64,000 nucleotides of DNA from Muribaculaceae bacterium (lineage in GTDB: Bacteria > Bacteroidota > Bacteroidia > Bacteroidales > Muribaculaceae), in assembly GCA_022509205.1 (NCBI GenBank), contig JAFLTR010000004.1, forward strand, positions 25,049-89,048, read 5' to 3'. Position 1 is the first letter of the stretch. The number at the start of each line of letters is the position of its first letter. The notes beneath the pieces are model-generated. The model was not told the DNA's origin. It ran no database searches and saw only the letters and a list, made by a program, of their open reading frames with translations. Shown here piece by piece: positions 1-10,177 of this stretch. Both the position numbers and the translations under genes were made by a program.

Positions 1-42
1 AGCTCCGGTAAGGGAAAGGTGTCATGCCCGGCCTACGGATAA
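1..42 (+). CDS. 3' end of an upstream gene (partial)
   Basis: Frame 1 is open from the first base and stops at a TAA at 40-42, leaving 13 sense codons. This could be the tail of the gene before era. In Bacteroides-type genomes that gene is often fabH, but the fragment is too short to recognise. Its main use is for the next gene: the ATG at 24 would overlap it, while the ATG at 57 follows it after 14 nt. Confidence 0.3.
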   Translation, partial: SSGKGKVSCPAYG

Positions 43-56
43 AACAAGACAAGATT

Positions 57-980
57 ATGGAAGAAGAAGTAAAAATATTAGAGGAACAACCGACCGAGGG
101 CCATAAGGCCGGTTTTGTTAATATAGTTGGTAATCCGAATGTTGGCAAGTCAACGCTTATGAACGATTTAGTCGGAGAGCGAATCTCCATCATAACGTCG
201 AAAGCTCAGACCACACGCCACAGGATTATGGGAATCGTGAACACTCCGGAGTATCAGATTGTATTTTCGGATACTCCGGGGGTGCTCAAACCTAAGTATA
301 AACTTCAGGAATCGATGCTGGGTTTCTCGGAAGGAGCCTTGACCGATGCCGATATCCTGCTTTACGTCACGGATGTAGTGGAAGATCCCGAGAAAAACAA
401 AGAATTCCTCGACAGAGTGGCTAATGAGGATATCCCGGTGCTTCTGGTGATAAATAAAATCGACCTGCTGAAAAACGATGAAGACCTCAGGACACTCGTA
501 GACAAATGGCATGAGAGACTCCCAAAAGCCGAGATTTTCCCTACCAGCGCCACTGAACATTTCAACGTTGAGAACCTTAAGAAACGCATCGTGGAACTCC
601 TCCCGGTCTCTCCTCCATTCTTTGGCAAGGATGCCCTGACCGATAAGCCGGCACGTTTCTTCGTCACCGAAATCATACGTGAGAAGCTTCTCCTAAACTA
701 CGACAAGGAGATTCCTTACAGTGCGGAAGTAGTGGTGGAGAAATTTGAAGAGAAAGAAAGTTCCATCCATATCATGAGCGTGATCTATGTGGAGCGCGAT
801 ACTCAAAAAGGGATCATCATCGGTAAGGGTGGCGACAAAATCAAGAAAGTAGGTATCGAGGCGCGTCAGGATATCGAAAGATTCTTTGGCAAGAGGGTCT
901 ATCTTGAAATCTTCGTAAAGGTGGAGAAAGACTGGCGCAACCGCGAAAACAAACTTAAGGCATTCGGTTATATCGAATAA
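57..980 (+). CDS. era: GTPase Era, ribosome biogenesis
   Basis: Era is a GTPase that binds 16S rRNA and helps mature the 30S subunit at the cytoplasmic face of the membrane. The protein (about 307 aa) shows the G1 motif GNPNVGKST, a G3 motif DTPG, the G4 motif NKID, and a C-terminal KH domain with IIGKGGDKIKK. The ORF track starts at 24, but that start overlaps a possible upstream reading frame. The ATG at 57 (MEEEVKIL) leaves a 14-nt gap and gives a normal family length, so I prefer it. der follows after 14 nt on the same strand, which suggests a GTPase operon. No strong Shine-Dalgarno site is visible, as usual for this phylum. Confidence 0.95.
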   Translation: MEEEVKILEEQPTEGHKAGFVNIVGNPNVGKSTLMNDLVGERISIITSKAQTTRHRIMGIVNTPEYQIVFSDTPGVLKPKYKLQESMLGFSEGALTDADILLYVTDVVEDPEKNKEFLDRVANEDIPVLLVINKIDLLKNDEDLRTLVDKWHERLPKAEIFPTSATEHFNVENLKKRIVELLPVSPPFFGKDALTDKPARFFVTEIIREKLLLNYDKEIPYSAEVVVEKFEEKESSIHIMSVIYVERDTQKGIIIGKGGDKIKKVGIEARQDIERFFGKRVYLEIFVKVEKDWRNRENKLKAFGYIE

Positions 981-994
981 AAAACTTTTAGATT

Positions 995-2314
995 ATGGGA
1001 AGGTTAGTAGCAATAGTGGGACGTCCGAATGTGGGCAAATCCACTCTCTTCAATAGATTGACACAGACACGCTCGGCTATAGTCGACGATACGGCCGGCA
1101 CCACGCGCGACCGGCAATATGGTAAGGTAGACTGGTGCGGACAGGAATTTTCCATTGTCGATACAGGAGGATGGGTAGTGAATTCTGAAGATGTGTTTGA
1201 AGCTGAGATCAATAAGCAGGTGCATATCGCCATCGAAGAGGCCGACGTGATTCTATTCGTTGTCGATGCTTCCAATGGTGTCACAGACCTGGATGACAAA
1301 GTGGCTCAGATTCTCAGACGCTCAAAGAAGCCGGTGATTCTTGTGGCCAATAAAGAAGACAAGGGAGATGCCAGATTCAACATACCTGAATTCTATTCTC
1401 TTGGGCTCGGAGAACCTGTGGAGGTTTCTTCCGCCAATGGGAGCGGCACGGGAGACCTTCTCGATAAGATCATAGCCGACATGCCGGAACCTAAGGCAGA
1501 CGACCAACCGGAAGACAATGTGGCGAAATTTGCTATCGTAGGGCGACCAAATGCAGGTAAATCCTCCCTTATCAATGCTTTCATCGGTGAAGAAAGGCAT
1601 ATTGTGACTGATATCGCCGGCACTACACGTGACTCCATTTATCATCGTTACAATAAATTCGGTTTCGATTTCTATCTTGTAGACACTGCCGGGATCCGTA
1701 AGAAAAACAAGGTGAACGAAGATATCGAATATTACAGTGTCATCCGTTCTATACGTGCCATCGAAGCAAGCGATGTATGTATCCTCATGATCGACGCCAC
1801 AAGAGGTATAGAGTCGCAAGACGCCAATATCTTCTCACTTATCCAGAGAAACAAAAAGGGACTGGTGGTGTGTGTGAATAAATGGGATTTGATCGAGGAC
1901 CGTTCCCTGACGGCTCAAAAAAGATATGAGGAAGCTATAAGGAATAAATTCGCGCCATTCACAGATTTCCCGATCCTGTTTACTTCAGCCCTGACAAAAC
2001 AAAGGATCTATAAGGTGCTTGAAACAGCCATCGAAGTCTTCAACAATCGAAAGAAAGTGATCCCGACTTCACAGCTCAACACCTATATGCTTGAGCAGAT
2101 TGCCCAGACACCTCCTCCGGCCAATAAGGGGAAATTCGTGAAGATAAAATATGTCACGATGCTTAAGGATTCCGTGATCCCGACGTTCGTTTTTTTCTGC
2201 AACCTGCCCCAATGGGTAAAGGAGCCCTACAGAAGATTTCTTGAAAATAAAATCAGGGAACACTGGGATTTCACGGGGACACCTATCCAGATATTCATGC
2301 GTGACAAATCCTGA
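995..2314 (+). CDS. der: GTPase Der (EngA), 50S assembly
   Basis: Der is the double GTPase needed for 50S ribosomal subunit maturation. The 439-aa product has two tandem G domains, the first with GRPNVGKST near residue 9 and DTGG, the second with GRPNAGKSS near residue 183 and DTAG. NKED and NKWD serve as the two G4 motifs. A C-terminal KH-like domain follows (residues about 350-439). The length is typical of the family. It lies 14 nt downstream of era and is closed by a strong hairpin terminator, so era-der probably form the end of one transcript. Confidence 0.97.
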   Translation: MGRLVAIVGRPNVGKSTLFNRLTQTRSAIVDDTAGTTRDRQYGKVDWCGQEFSIVDTGGWVVNSEDVFEAEINKQVHIAIEEADVILFVVDASNGVTDLDDKVAQILRRSKKPVILVANKEDKGDARFNIPEFYSLGLGEPVEVSSANGSGTGDLLDKIIADMPEPKADDQPEDNVAKFAIVGRPNAGKSSLINAFIGEERHIVTDIAGTTRDSIYHRYNKFGFDFYLVDTAGIRKKNKVNEDIEYYSVIRSIRAIEASDVCILMIDATRGIESQDANIFSLIQRNKKGLVVCVNKWDLIEDRSLTAQKRYEEAIRNKFAPFTDFPILFTSALTKQRIYKVLETAIEVFNNRKKVIPTSQLNTYMLEQIAQTPPPANKGKFVKIKYVTMLKDSVIPTFVFFCNLPQWVKEPYRRFLENKIREHWDFTGTPIQIFMRDKS

Positions 2315-2620
2315 TAACAGATTCTTTCTTAAATCATACGTCGACCCCTCTTTACACCTGTAAGTAAAGAGGGGTCGATTCTGTTTTGTCACCTCCCCGG
2401 CATTTTATTTCCGGGTCTTGTTAGCATTAATGATGATTGTCTCAGACTTCATCGGCCTATTGAAACTCGTCGAAATTCAAATGGCTTGATTTTTATAGAA
2501 ATTAGAAAGGTTTATTAAAGAGTTTTTTACCAAACACTAAGGAATTTTATGAACTTTTTAAGCTTTTAATCATTATAATAACAGAAGATAGTTATTATTA
2601 ACATTAAAAAGCATAAGGTT
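2315..2620. other. Intergenic region after der (306 nt)
   Basis: The first part holds the der terminator. The remaining stretch of about 230 nt is AT-rich and carries no convincing ORF. It should contain the promoter of the small membrane protein gene at 2621, but I found no full TTTG/TAnnTTTG pair. Confidence 0.5.
2341..2386 (+). terminator. Rho-independent terminator of era-der
   Basis: A perfect 15-bp inverted repeat (arms 2341-2355 and 2364-2378) encloses an 8-nt loop and is followed by TTCTGTTTT. It begins 27 nt after the der stop codon. Confidence 0.9.
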
Positions 2621-2821
2621 ATGAAAGTAAGATTCAACAATACTCCTCTCGCAATTCTTGTTTTAATCATTGGAATTGCAATAATTGTGGCCGGAATATT
2701 AACGATGGCCCTCTACCACGACATGCAGTGGCAAAGTTATGTGATAATCGGGGTGATAATGCTATGTGCTATCTGGGCTATGCTTAATATCCCCTTTAAA
2801 ATCACGATGAAAGATAAGTAA
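2621..2821 (+). CDS. Small two-helix membrane protein, function unknown
   Basis: A 66-aa protein with two predicted transmembrane helices (about residues 9-31 and 39-58) and a basic C-terminal tail ending KITMKDK. I do not recognise a family. The start is an ATG preceded by an AT-rich leader. It lies alone between the der terminator and the convergent 3' end of mutS. The hydrophobic pattern and the clean isolation from other genes make it likely to be real, but nothing in the sequence points to a function. Confidence 0.6.
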   Translation: MKVRFNNTPLAILVLIIGIAIIVAGILTMALYHDMQWQSYVIIGVIMLCAIWAMLNIPFKITMKDK

Positions 2822-2845
2822 CGCCCCAAGGGGCCGGATGAACCC

Positions 2846-5551
2846 TTATTTCCCGGTCAGTAGCCCCTGAAGATCATTAAGCATATTGAGAGCCTGAAGG
2901 GGAGTTAGACGCTCCACATCAATATCGAGCAATCTGTCCCTGATTTGGGAGAGCAAAGGATCATCAAGCTGGAAGAAACTCATTTGAAGAGCATCCGCTT
3001 CATTCTTTATATGTGACGTGTCTTTACGCGTCACTGTTTTTTTACTCTCTTCTCCCATGCCCTGCGCTCCTTCTTCAAGCTGATGAAGCACCTGTTCGGC
3101 TCTCTTCACTATCGAGCGAGGCATACCGGCAAGGCGGGCAACATGGATACCGAAGCTATGTTCCGAACCACCCTTCTCAAGTTTTCTCATAAACACTACC
3201 TTGCCATCAATCTCCTTCACGGACACATTATAGTTAGCGACTCTCGGGAATTTCCCCTCCATATCGTTAAGTTCATGATAATGGGTGGCAAAAAGAGTTT
3301 TCGGACTCACACGTCCGTTGTCGTGGATATGTTCCACTATCGACCAGGCAATAGATATGCCGTCGTAAGTGGATGTCCCTCGTCCCAACTCGTCGAATAG
3401 TATAAGCGACCTGTGGCCCATATTGTTAAGGATGGATGCGGCCTCATTCATCTCCACCATAAATGTAGATTCTCCCGACGAGATATTATCGCTGGCTCCA
3501 ACACGTGTGAATATCTTGTCCACTATACCTATATGGGCTGCTTTGGCCGGAACGAAACTTCCCACTTGTGCCAGGAGAGTTATAAGTGCGGTCTGACGCA
3601 GAAGGGCCGATTTACCACTCATATTAGGTCCTGTGATCATCATAACCTGACATCCCTTCCTTTCCCCGTCTTCAGCCGACGAATCCAACACGAGAGAATT
3701 TGATATATAGGATTCTCCGGGAGGCAATGTTCTTTCTATCACCGGATGCCTTCCTTCGGTGATTTCAAGCACAGTGGACTCATCCACCACAGGCCTGACG
3801 TATCCGAAGTCTTTGGCAACGTCTGCAAAACTCAAGAGGCAGTCGGTCATCCCAATGCTCAGGGAGGTACTGTTGAGATCGGTGAAACGTGTAGAAATTT
3901 TTTCTATCAATTCACGGAAAATACGCTCCTCTATCTGCGAAATCTTCTCATCAGCGCCCAGGATACGCTCCTCGAGGGCCTTCAGTTCCGGCGTCACATA
4001 CCTCTCTGCATTCACCAGCGTCTGCTTCCTTATCCAATGATCGGGCACTTTCTCCTTGTGGGTGTTTCTCACCTCAAGATAATAGCCGAATACATTATTA
4101 TAGCTGATTTTTAGTGAGGTGATACCGGTGGCCTGTATTTCCCGGTTCTGAATCTCAAGAAGGGCATCCTTGCTATGGTCGCGCAATCGGCGCAACTCGT
4201 CAAGTTCGGCATCAATACCCGTTTTTATCACATTGGTTTTCCCAAAACTGTTGACAGTGTCGGGATCGATTGTTGCATCAATCCAGATTGCCACGTCGCG
4301 GATGTCGGGCATCCTTGCGGCAATTTCCGATTTTGTTTTATCCGGATTCTCCCCCAGTATGTTTTTCAGTTCTTCGGCACCCTTCACACTTTCTGAAAGC
4401 TGAAGCATCTCTCTCGGAAGAATTTTACCCGAAGCTACACGCGAAGAGATCCTCTGCATGTCTCCGATACGCTTCACAGCCCTCCTTGCCTTTTCGCGAG
4501 CTTCGTCATCGTTGAAGAAATCCTCCACTATATCCAGACGCCAATTTATCTCTTTAGGCTCCAGAATCGGAAACAGCAACCAGTTTGAGAGCTTTCTTCC
4601 TCCCATCGGCGAGAGGGTGCGGTCTAAAATGTTAAGAAGGCTTTTTCCTTCCGGGCTCAAAGGAGAAATAATCTCAAGATTCCTGACCGTGAACGGGTCG
4701 AGATGCATCACTCTCGAGTTGTCGAGGCGTGCCAGTCCGGTTATGTGTTGCAACCCGGTGTGGCCGGTCAAATCAAGGTAATGAAGGATACTTCCTGCAG
4801 CTATTATGGCAAGACGCATGCCGGAGACGCCGAACCCTTTGAGCGATGAAGTGGAAAACTGTTTGAGCAGTCTTTCTTCTCCCGCCTGAGTGGTGTAGAC
4901 CCAATCATCGAGCTCGAATATGCTCCCTTTATAGTGGAAATTCTCGGTGAAATAGTCCCGGCTTCCCTTCATTCGTAAGATCTCCTTTGGACCGATCTTG
5001 GAGATTATACGGTCTATTGTTTCCACCGATCCTTCAGAACAGAGGAATTCACCGGTAGAAATATCCAGGAATGCCACCCCTGCTTTGTTTTTCTCACAAT
5101 ATACGGCACCCAGAAAATTATTCTCCTTGCTATGTAAGGCCCCCGGAGAGGTATTGACTCCCGGAGTCACCATCTCGGTGATTCCTCGTTTCACAAGTTT
5201 CTTAGTGAGCTTCGGATCTTCGAGCTGTTCACAGATTGCAACTCTTCTGCCGGCCCTCACGAGCTTTGGCAAATATGAGTCAAGGGCATGATGGGGAAAT
5301 CCGGCAAGTTCCACGCTCTGAGCCTTTCCGTTGGCTCTGCGTGTCAGCGTAATTCCAAGAATCTCGCTCGCCGCTATGGCATCGTCGCTGAAAGTTTCAT
5401 AAAAGTCACCGACCCGGAAAAGCAATATCGCATCCGGATGTTTGCGTTTCATCTCCATATACTGGAGCATAAGAGGCGTTTCAGCTATCTTTGCCAAGGC
5501 ATTGTAAATTTTTCGGTTAAGGATATTGGGGCTGCCGGCATATTCAGCCAA
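2846..5551 (-). CDS. mutS: DNA mismatch repair protein MutS
   Basis: MutS recognises mismatches and small loops in DNA and recruits MutL. The 901-aa product has the N-terminal mismatch-recognition motif (FYE in FRVGDFYETF), the connector and lever domains, a C-terminal ABC-type ATPase with Walker A GPNMSGKS and Walker B LILFDELGRGTSTYDG, and the ATHYHEL switch. Length and domain order match bacterial MutS. The first ATG lies inside the last codons of mgtE (8-nt overlap), so translation of the two may be coupled. The next Met (residue 28) would cut into the conserved N-terminus and is unlikely. Confidence 0.97.
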   Translation of the reverse strand: MAEYAGSPNILNRKIYNALAKIAETPLMLQYMEMKRKHPDAILLFRVGDFYETFSDDAIAASEILGITLTRRANGKAQSVELAGFPHHALDSYLPKLVRAGRRVAICEQLEDPKLTKKLVKRGITEMVTPGVNTSPGALHSKENNFLGAVYCEKNKAGVAFLDISTGEFLCSEGSVETIDRIISKIGPKEILRMKGSRDYFTENFHYKGSIFELDDWVYTTQAGEERLLKQFSTSSLKGFGVSGMRLAIIAAGSILHYLDLTGHTGLQHITGLARLDNSRVMHLDPFTVRNLEIISPLSPEGKSLLNILDRTLSPMGGRKLSNWLLFPILEPKEINWRLDIVEDFFNDDEAREKARRAVKRIGDMQRISSRVASGKILPREMLQLSESVKGAEELKNILGENPDKTKSEIAARMPDIRDVAIWIDATIDPDTVNSFGKTNVIKTGIDAELDELRRLRDHSKDALLEIQNREIQATGITSLKISYNNVFGYYLEVRNTHKEKVPDHWIRKQTLVNAERYVTPELKALEERILGADEKISQIEERIFRELIEKISTRFTDLNSTSLSIGMTDCLLSFADVAKDFGYVRPVVDESTVLEITEGRHPVIERTLPPGESYISNSLVLDSSAEDGERKGCQVMMITGPNMSGKSALLRQTALITLLAQVGSFVPAKAAHIGIVDKIFTRVGASDNISSGESTFMVEMNEAASILNNMGHRSLILFDELGRGTSTYDGISIAWSIVEHIHDNGRVSPKTLFATHYHELNDMEGKFPRVANYNVSVKEIDGKVVFMRKLEKGGSEHSFGIHVARLAGMPRSIVKRAEQVLHQLEEGAQGMGEESKKTVTRKDTSHIKNEADALQMSFFQLDDPLLSQIRDRLLDIDVERLTPLQALNMLNDLQGLLTGK

Positions 5552-6917
5552 GCCCGAAAAGACCGATAGTCCAGGTAGACATGCTCACATAAATCAAGAG
5601 TCCCACCACATCATTGGTAATCTGAATGAAAGGACCGGTGGCGAGTGCCGGATTTATATTGAGCCGTTCCAGCGTCAGGGGAACAAGAGTGCCGAAAACA
5701 GTGGCGAAGATCACCACGGCAAACAAGGAGATTGCCACTGACACCGACACTGTCCATTTCACCCCCGGGGGTTGGGTAAGTATGATATATAAGAAAACCA
5801 CGCTGGAGATGACCACAGCGTTCATCAGGGCCACAAGACTCTCACGTCCTATCTGAGTCATCGAGTTTTTAAGGTCGAGGCGTCCGTTGGCCAGACCCTG
5901 CACCACTATAGCTGAAGCCTGCACACCTACATTTCCGCCTGTGCCTCCTATCAAGGGGATAAAAATAGCCAAAGCCGTGATTGCTGCAATCTGAGCCTCG
6001 AAATTCCCTAAAATCAATGAATTGATGATACCTCCTACTATCCCTATCAGAAGCCAGGGGATACGGGCCTTTGTCTGAGCGAACACGGAGTCGGAAACGT
6101 CTACATCGGAAGCGATACCGGAAGCCAACTGGAAGTCGCGTTCGCTCTGTTCTCTCACTTCATCCATTACGTCGTCAACAGTAATCTGACCCACAAGGCG
6201 CCCTATACTGTCGATAACCGGCATCGCAACAAGGTCGTATTTCTCGAAATCCAAAGCCACCTCATCGATCGGTGTGTCTGTTCTCACCGAATGAGGGTCG
6301 GAGTCCATCACATGTTTGATTTTTGAAACTGAAGGATGGGTGATCATTTTCTGCAAAGGCAACACACCCTCGAGACGATTGTCATCATCCACAACATAGA
6401 CATTATAGATATCATCGAGATCTTCAGCCTGACGGCGCATCTCTTTCAGACAGTCAGGCATAGAAAGATTCTCGTTGACCACGATCATCTCAGTGCCCAT
6501 AAGACCGCCGGCCGTATCTTCGTCATACTGGAGAAGGTCGACGATATCTCCGGCCTGCTCCATGTCGTCGATATGCTGGATCACCTCTTCACGGTCTTCC
6601 TCATCGAGTTCCTGGATAAGGTCTACCGCATCGTCAGTGTCGAGCAAGTCGATGAAATGACCGATCTGCTCCGGTTCCATTCCTTCAAGCAGTTTCTTAC
6701 GGTCATCTTCATCCAGCTCCATGAGCACATCGGCCTTCTTCTCATTGTCGTCGATGAGATCGAAAAGCCATTCAGCCTCCCGCAGATTGAGCTTACGGAA
6801 CAATTCGGCAATATCGGCTGCGTGAAGTTCACTGACCTCACGTCCTGCAGCCTCACTGTCGCCCCTCTCCACGAGCTCCTCGATCTGCTCTATGTCTGTT
6901 TCGCTGAAATCCTTCAT
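5544..6917 (-). CDS. mgtE: Magnesium transporter MgtE
   Basis: MgtE is a Mg2+-gated Mg2+ channel of the inner membrane. The 457-aa product has an acidic, helical N domain (about residues 1-130), a pair of CBS domains (about 135-255) that act as the Mg2+ sensor in this family, a plug helix and five transmembrane segments. The first transmembrane segment includes PWLLIGIVGG and the pore region has GGTGGNVGVQAS. It precedes mutS and overlaps it by 8 nt. A TAACTTTG box (6926-6933, minus strand) lies only 8 nt before the ATG, so the transcript may be almost leaderless, but no -33 box accompanies it. Confidence 0.95.
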   Translation of the reverse strand: MKDFSETDIEQIEELVERGDSEAAGREVSELHAADIAELFRKLNLREAEWLFDLIDDNEKKADVLMELDEDDRKKLLEGMEPEQIGHFIDLLDTDDAVDLIQELDEEDREEVIQHIDDMEQAGDIVDLLQYDEDTAGGLMGTEMIVVNENLSMPDCLKEMRRQAEDLDDIYNVYVVDDDNRLEGVLPLQKMITHPSVSKIKHVMDSDPHSVRTDTPIDEVALDFEKYDLVAMPVIDSIGRLVGQITVDDVMDEVREQSERDFQLASGIASDVDVSDSVFAQTKARIPWLLIGIVGGIINSLILGNFEAQIAAITALAIFIPLIGGTGGNVGVQASAIVVQGLANGRLDLKNSMTQIGRESLVALMNAVVISSVVFLYIILTQPPGVKWTVSVSVAISLFAVVIFATVFGTLVPLTLERLNINPALATGPFIQITNDVVGLLIYVSMSTWTIGLFGLG

Positions 6918-6986
6918 TTCAATCGCAAAGTTAAAGAAAATTTGGCAATAAGGGAGACCATATTTGCGTTTTATACCCTAAGAGCC

Positions 6987-7019
6987 CGTCACCCAAACTC
7001 TGTCAAAACCGGGGTGACG
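6987..7019. repeat. Inverted repeat between mgtE and the TPR lipoprotein gene
   Basis: CGTCACCC at 6987-6994 and GGGTGACG at 7012-7019 can form an 8-bp stem with a 17-nt loop. It lies between two divergent genes and has no strong T-tract, so it is more likely regulatory or incidental than a terminator. Confidence 0.4.
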
Positions 7020-7066
7020 AGTTTTGAAGAGAGTCGACAAATTGAAGAAGGAGCCATCTTATATAA

Positions 7067-10000
7067 ATGAGCGGAAATAGCGTTTTCAATCAGTTTTCAA
7101 TCGCAGGTAAATTCCCCGGGATAGCGGTGGCCGCTGTCCTGCTCTTTCTCATTTGTCTCTCATCCTGCAGCCCGAAGAAAAACACTCCGGCTTCTCGTCA
7201 ATGGCAGGCTTTCAACACCCGCTATAATGTCTATTTCAACGGTGAGGAGCATTATAAGGAAACCCTTTCCGATCAGGAGAAAAACTATGAGGATGATTAT
7301 TCCCGTCAACTTCTGATGCACCCTATCGAAGCCAAGGAGCAACCCAAGCTTCCGCAACCATCCGGAGATTTCACACGCACCATCGAGAAGATGCAGAAGG
7401 CTATCCAGCTTCATTCCATCACCAAGAAGCCTGTGAGACGCAATTCCTCTGCCAAAGAGAAGGCATTCAGGGCAAGGGAGGAATTCAATCCATTCCTCCA
7501 TAACGCATGGCTGATGATGGGGCGAGCACAATACTACAACGGTGATTTCCTCGGTGCGGCATCAACGTTCCTTTATATCTCGAAACATTTTACCTGGCTT
7601 CCGAATGTTGTCACTGAGGCCCGGCTCTGGCAGGCACGATCCTATTGCGCTCTCAACTGGAATTATGAGGCGGAAAATGTAATGCACCTCGTAAAGGAGA
7701 AAGACCTGACCAACAAGAATCTCCGTTTCCTCTATAATTTTGTGGAAGCAGACTATCTTATCCGCAACGAACGGCCTCAAGAGGCGATACCTTTTCTAAA
7801 GTTGGCGGCTCAGGCATCTTCCGGGACTCAGAAAACACGACTATGGTTTCTTCTGGGGCAGCTATATGAGCAAACCGGCCAAAAACAGGAGGCTTACATG
7901 GCTTTCAAGAAAGCCGAAGGAGGACCCGCAACACCCTACCGCACAAAATTTAACGCCCGGATCAAGCAGAGTGAAGTCTTTGCAGGCAACGATATCCGAA
8001 AAGAAGTCAATTCTCTCAAGAGTCTAACCAGATTTGCACGCAACAGAGAATTTTTCGACCAGATTTATTATGCCATAGGTAATCTTTATCTGTCAAGGAA
8101 AGATACTGTCAAGGCTATGGAAAATTATCAGTTGGCTGTGAAATATTCCCAACGGCAGGGAATAGATATGGCCCTTGCGCAACTGGCACTCGGAAATATC
8201 TATTTCGCCGAGAGAAAATATGTGGAGGCCCAGCCATGTTATGCAGAGGCAATTCCACTACTTTCCGACACTTATCCAAACTATAAGCTTCTTAAAAGAA
8301 GAAGCGATGTGCTCGACGAGCTCGCAGTTTATGCCGGTAATGTAGTGCTCCAGGATTCCCTTATAGCACTGTCCAAACTCTCCCCTGAAGAGCAGGAGAA
8401 AGTTGCAAAGAGACTTGTGGAGGAACTTGAGCGACAGGAACGTCTCGCCAAAGAGGAGGCCGAAAGAGAGGAATTCCTTGCCCAGCAACAGCAATACGAA
8501 AACCTTAACGCCAATTCCGCCGCTATTCCCGGGTTCCAGGCCAACAGCGACAACAGCTGGTATTTCTACAACACCTATACCAAAAATGCCGGCAAAACAC
8601 AGTTCCAGAGAAAATGGGGTTCACGACGGCTCGAGGATGACTGGCGGCGCAGAAACAAAACCACCTTTACATTTGACGAACCGGAGAACGAAGAAGCCGA
8701 GGATGAAGAGGCACTGGAGATGGTGGCTGCGAATGATTCCGTGGCTGCTCCCGATGCCGATCTCCTAAAAAGGGAAAGCGACCCCCATTATATTGAATAT
8801 TACCTGAAACAGATTCCGAAGACGCCGGAAGATATCGAAGTAGCCAACGATGTCATTCAGGAGGGACTTTACAATATGGGTCTCATCCTCAAAGACAAAC
8901 TGGAGGATTTTCCGGCTGCACGTTATGAGTTTACGCGTCTTCAGGACCGTTATCCCGAAAACGTCTATAGCCTCGATGTCTATTATAATCTTTACCTGAT
9001 GGCAGCCCGCGAGGGAGATATGTCGCAGGCAGAGCAATGGCGGCAGATAATTCTGACTCGTTTCCCGGAATCAAACTATGGTCTGGCCATGCGTGACCCC
9101 GATTATTTCGAGCATCTTCGACAGATGCATCAAAGGCAGGAAACTATGTATGAGAAAGCATACGCCGCATATCTCGACAATGAAAATACAACTGTGCATT
9201 CCCTCACCCGGGAGATGGAAGCAAAATATCCGCTTTCTCCACTCTTGCCTAAATTCGTGTTTATCGACGGCCTGTCTTATTTCACAGAAGGAGAGAATGA
9301 ACTCTTTAAAGACCGGCTAACGGAACTGCTGCAGAAATGGCCAGACACGGATATGACCGAGATGGCTTCTTCAATTCTTAAAGGTCTTAAGGCCGGTAGA
9401 ACCCTGCAAAGCTCAGAAACCAATTCCCGGGGTATGATTTGGCAGATTCGTCTTTCGGAGTCGCAAGAGGAGGAATTGGCCGAAGACGGATTGCCGGCTA
9501 ATTTCGAACGCGACCCGGACGCTCCGCAATATCTTGTGCTTGCATTCCCGAAAGATTCCATCAATCCTAACACAGTTCTCTATGAGGTTGCGAGATTCAA
9601 TTTCTCCTCTTTCATTGTGAAAGACTTCGATATGGAACAAATGAGTTTCTCCAATATCGGTTTGCTCATTATAAAGGGCTTTGCCAATTTGCGCGAACTG
9701 GAACATTATCGCACTGTGATGGAAAACTCCGACCTTAATCTTCCCTCTGAAGTCATGCCAATCATGATCAGCAAGGCAAATTTCGAGCTTCTGTTAAGAG
9801 AGGGACGCACATTCGAGGAATACTTCCGCTTCCGTGAACAAGACACAGTGGATCAAGTAGAATCAGAAGTTCTCCAGGATCTCCCCATTGAAGAAGAGGA
9901 TTCTCCGCCGTCAGAGGAAGAAGACCGGGCCATTGATGAAAATGCCTTAGAGGAGAGTGAAAATGAAAGCCCTTCACAGGATGTGAATCCGGAAGAGGAA

Positions 10001-10072
10001 GAAAATTCAATAGAAAATGAAAGCCCTGTAGAGGAAGAAAGCCCCTCTGCAGAGGAGGATCAGATCTCCTGA
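7067..10072 (+). CDS. PorW/SprE-like TPR lipoprotein
   Basis: A 1001-aa lipoprotein with signal peptide and lipobox LSSC (Cys34). The N-terminal region (WQAFNTRYNVYFNGEEHY) and the many TPR-like helical repeats (about residues 150-460 and 560-740) resemble PorW/SprE, a type IX secretion and gliding accessory lipoprotein of Bacteroidota. A Glu/Gln-rich helical segment (about 440-480) separates the two repeat blocks. The last 70 residues are extremely acidic, with runs of EEE. It is probably anchored in the outer membrane and faces the periplasm. No por genes lie next to it; a PorE-like gene sits 46 kb away in the same window. Homology to PorW is from motif memory. Whether this organism secretes through type IX cannot be told here. 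Confidence 0.75.
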   Translation: MSGNSVFNQFSIAGKFPGIAVAAVLLFLICLSSCSPKKNTPASRQWQAFNTRYNVYFNGEEHYKETLSDQEKNYEDDYSRQLLMHPIEAKEQPKLPQPSGDFTRTIEKMQKAIQLHSITKKPVRRNSSAKEKAFRAREEFNPFLHNAWLMMGRAQYYNGDFLGAASTFLYISKHFTWLPNVVTEARLWQARSYCALNWNYEAENVMHLVKEKDLTNKNLRFLYNFVEADYLIRNERPQEAIPFLKLAAQASSGTQKTRLWFLLGQLYEQTGQKQEAYMAFKKAEGGPATPYRTKFNARIKQSEVFAGNDIRKEVNSLKSLTRFARNREFFDQIYYAIGNLYLSRKDTVKAMENYQLAVKYSQRQGIDMALAQLALGNIYFAERKYVEAQPCYAEAIPLLSDTYPNYKLLKRRSDVLDELAVYAGNVVLQDSLIALSKLSPEEQEKVAKRLVEELERQERLAKEEAEREEFLAQQQQYENLNANSAAIPGFQANSDNSWYFYNTYTKNAGKTQFQRKWGSRRLEDDWRRRNKTTFTFDEPENEEAEDEEALEMVAANDSVAAPDADLLKRESDPHYIEYYLKQIPKTPEDIEVANDVIQEGLYNMGLILKDKLEDFPAARYEFTRLQDRYPENVYSLDVYYNLYLMAAREGDMSQAEQWRQIILTRFPESNYGLAMRDPDYFEHLRQMHQRQETMYEKAYAAYLDNENTTVHSLTREMEAKYPLSPLLPKFVFIDGLSYFTEGENELFKDRLTELLQKWPDTDMTEMASSILKGLKAGRTLQSSETNSRGMIWQIRLSESQEEELAEDGLPANFERDPDAPQYLVLAFPKDSINPNTVLYEVARFNFSSFIVKDFDMEQMSFSNIGLLIIKGFANLRELEHYRTVMENSDLNLPSEVMPIMISKANFELLLREGRTFEEYFRFREQDTVDQVESEVLQDLPIEEEDSPPSEEEDRAIDENALEESENESPSQDVNPEEEENSIENESPVEEESPSAEEDQIS

Positions 10073-10128
10073 TTATTAAACCTATAAAAATCAGTGCATA
10101 AGGTATAAGATTTGTGATAGTCAACAAA

Positions 10129-10157
10129 TTTTATACTCAATGCCACATTTTTTATAG
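10129..10157 (+). promoter_or_regulatory. Candidate HTCS operator upstream of fructan operon 1
   Basis: A 29-bp element with TTTTATA at both ends, 21 bp apart, around a central CCACATTT. A copy with 24 of 29 identities lies in the same orientation upstream of susC (30102-30130). It ends 20 nt before the -7 box, where a -33 element would normally be. Binding by the HTCS at 36163 is an inference from the shared promoter architecture and from the direct-repeat layout expected of an AraC-type DNA-binding domain. Confidence 0.7.
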
Positions 10158-10177
10158 GTTTCTTTTTGCTTTTATAT

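Noticed and set aside
24-56. Longer Era start in the ORF track
   Set aside because: It overlaps a possible upstream reading frame ending at 42 and adds residues with no family match; the ATG at 57 fits better.
6336-7070. 244-aa plus-strand ORF
   Set aside because: It is antisense to the acidic N-terminal half of mgtE, and its composition reflects the complementary strand.
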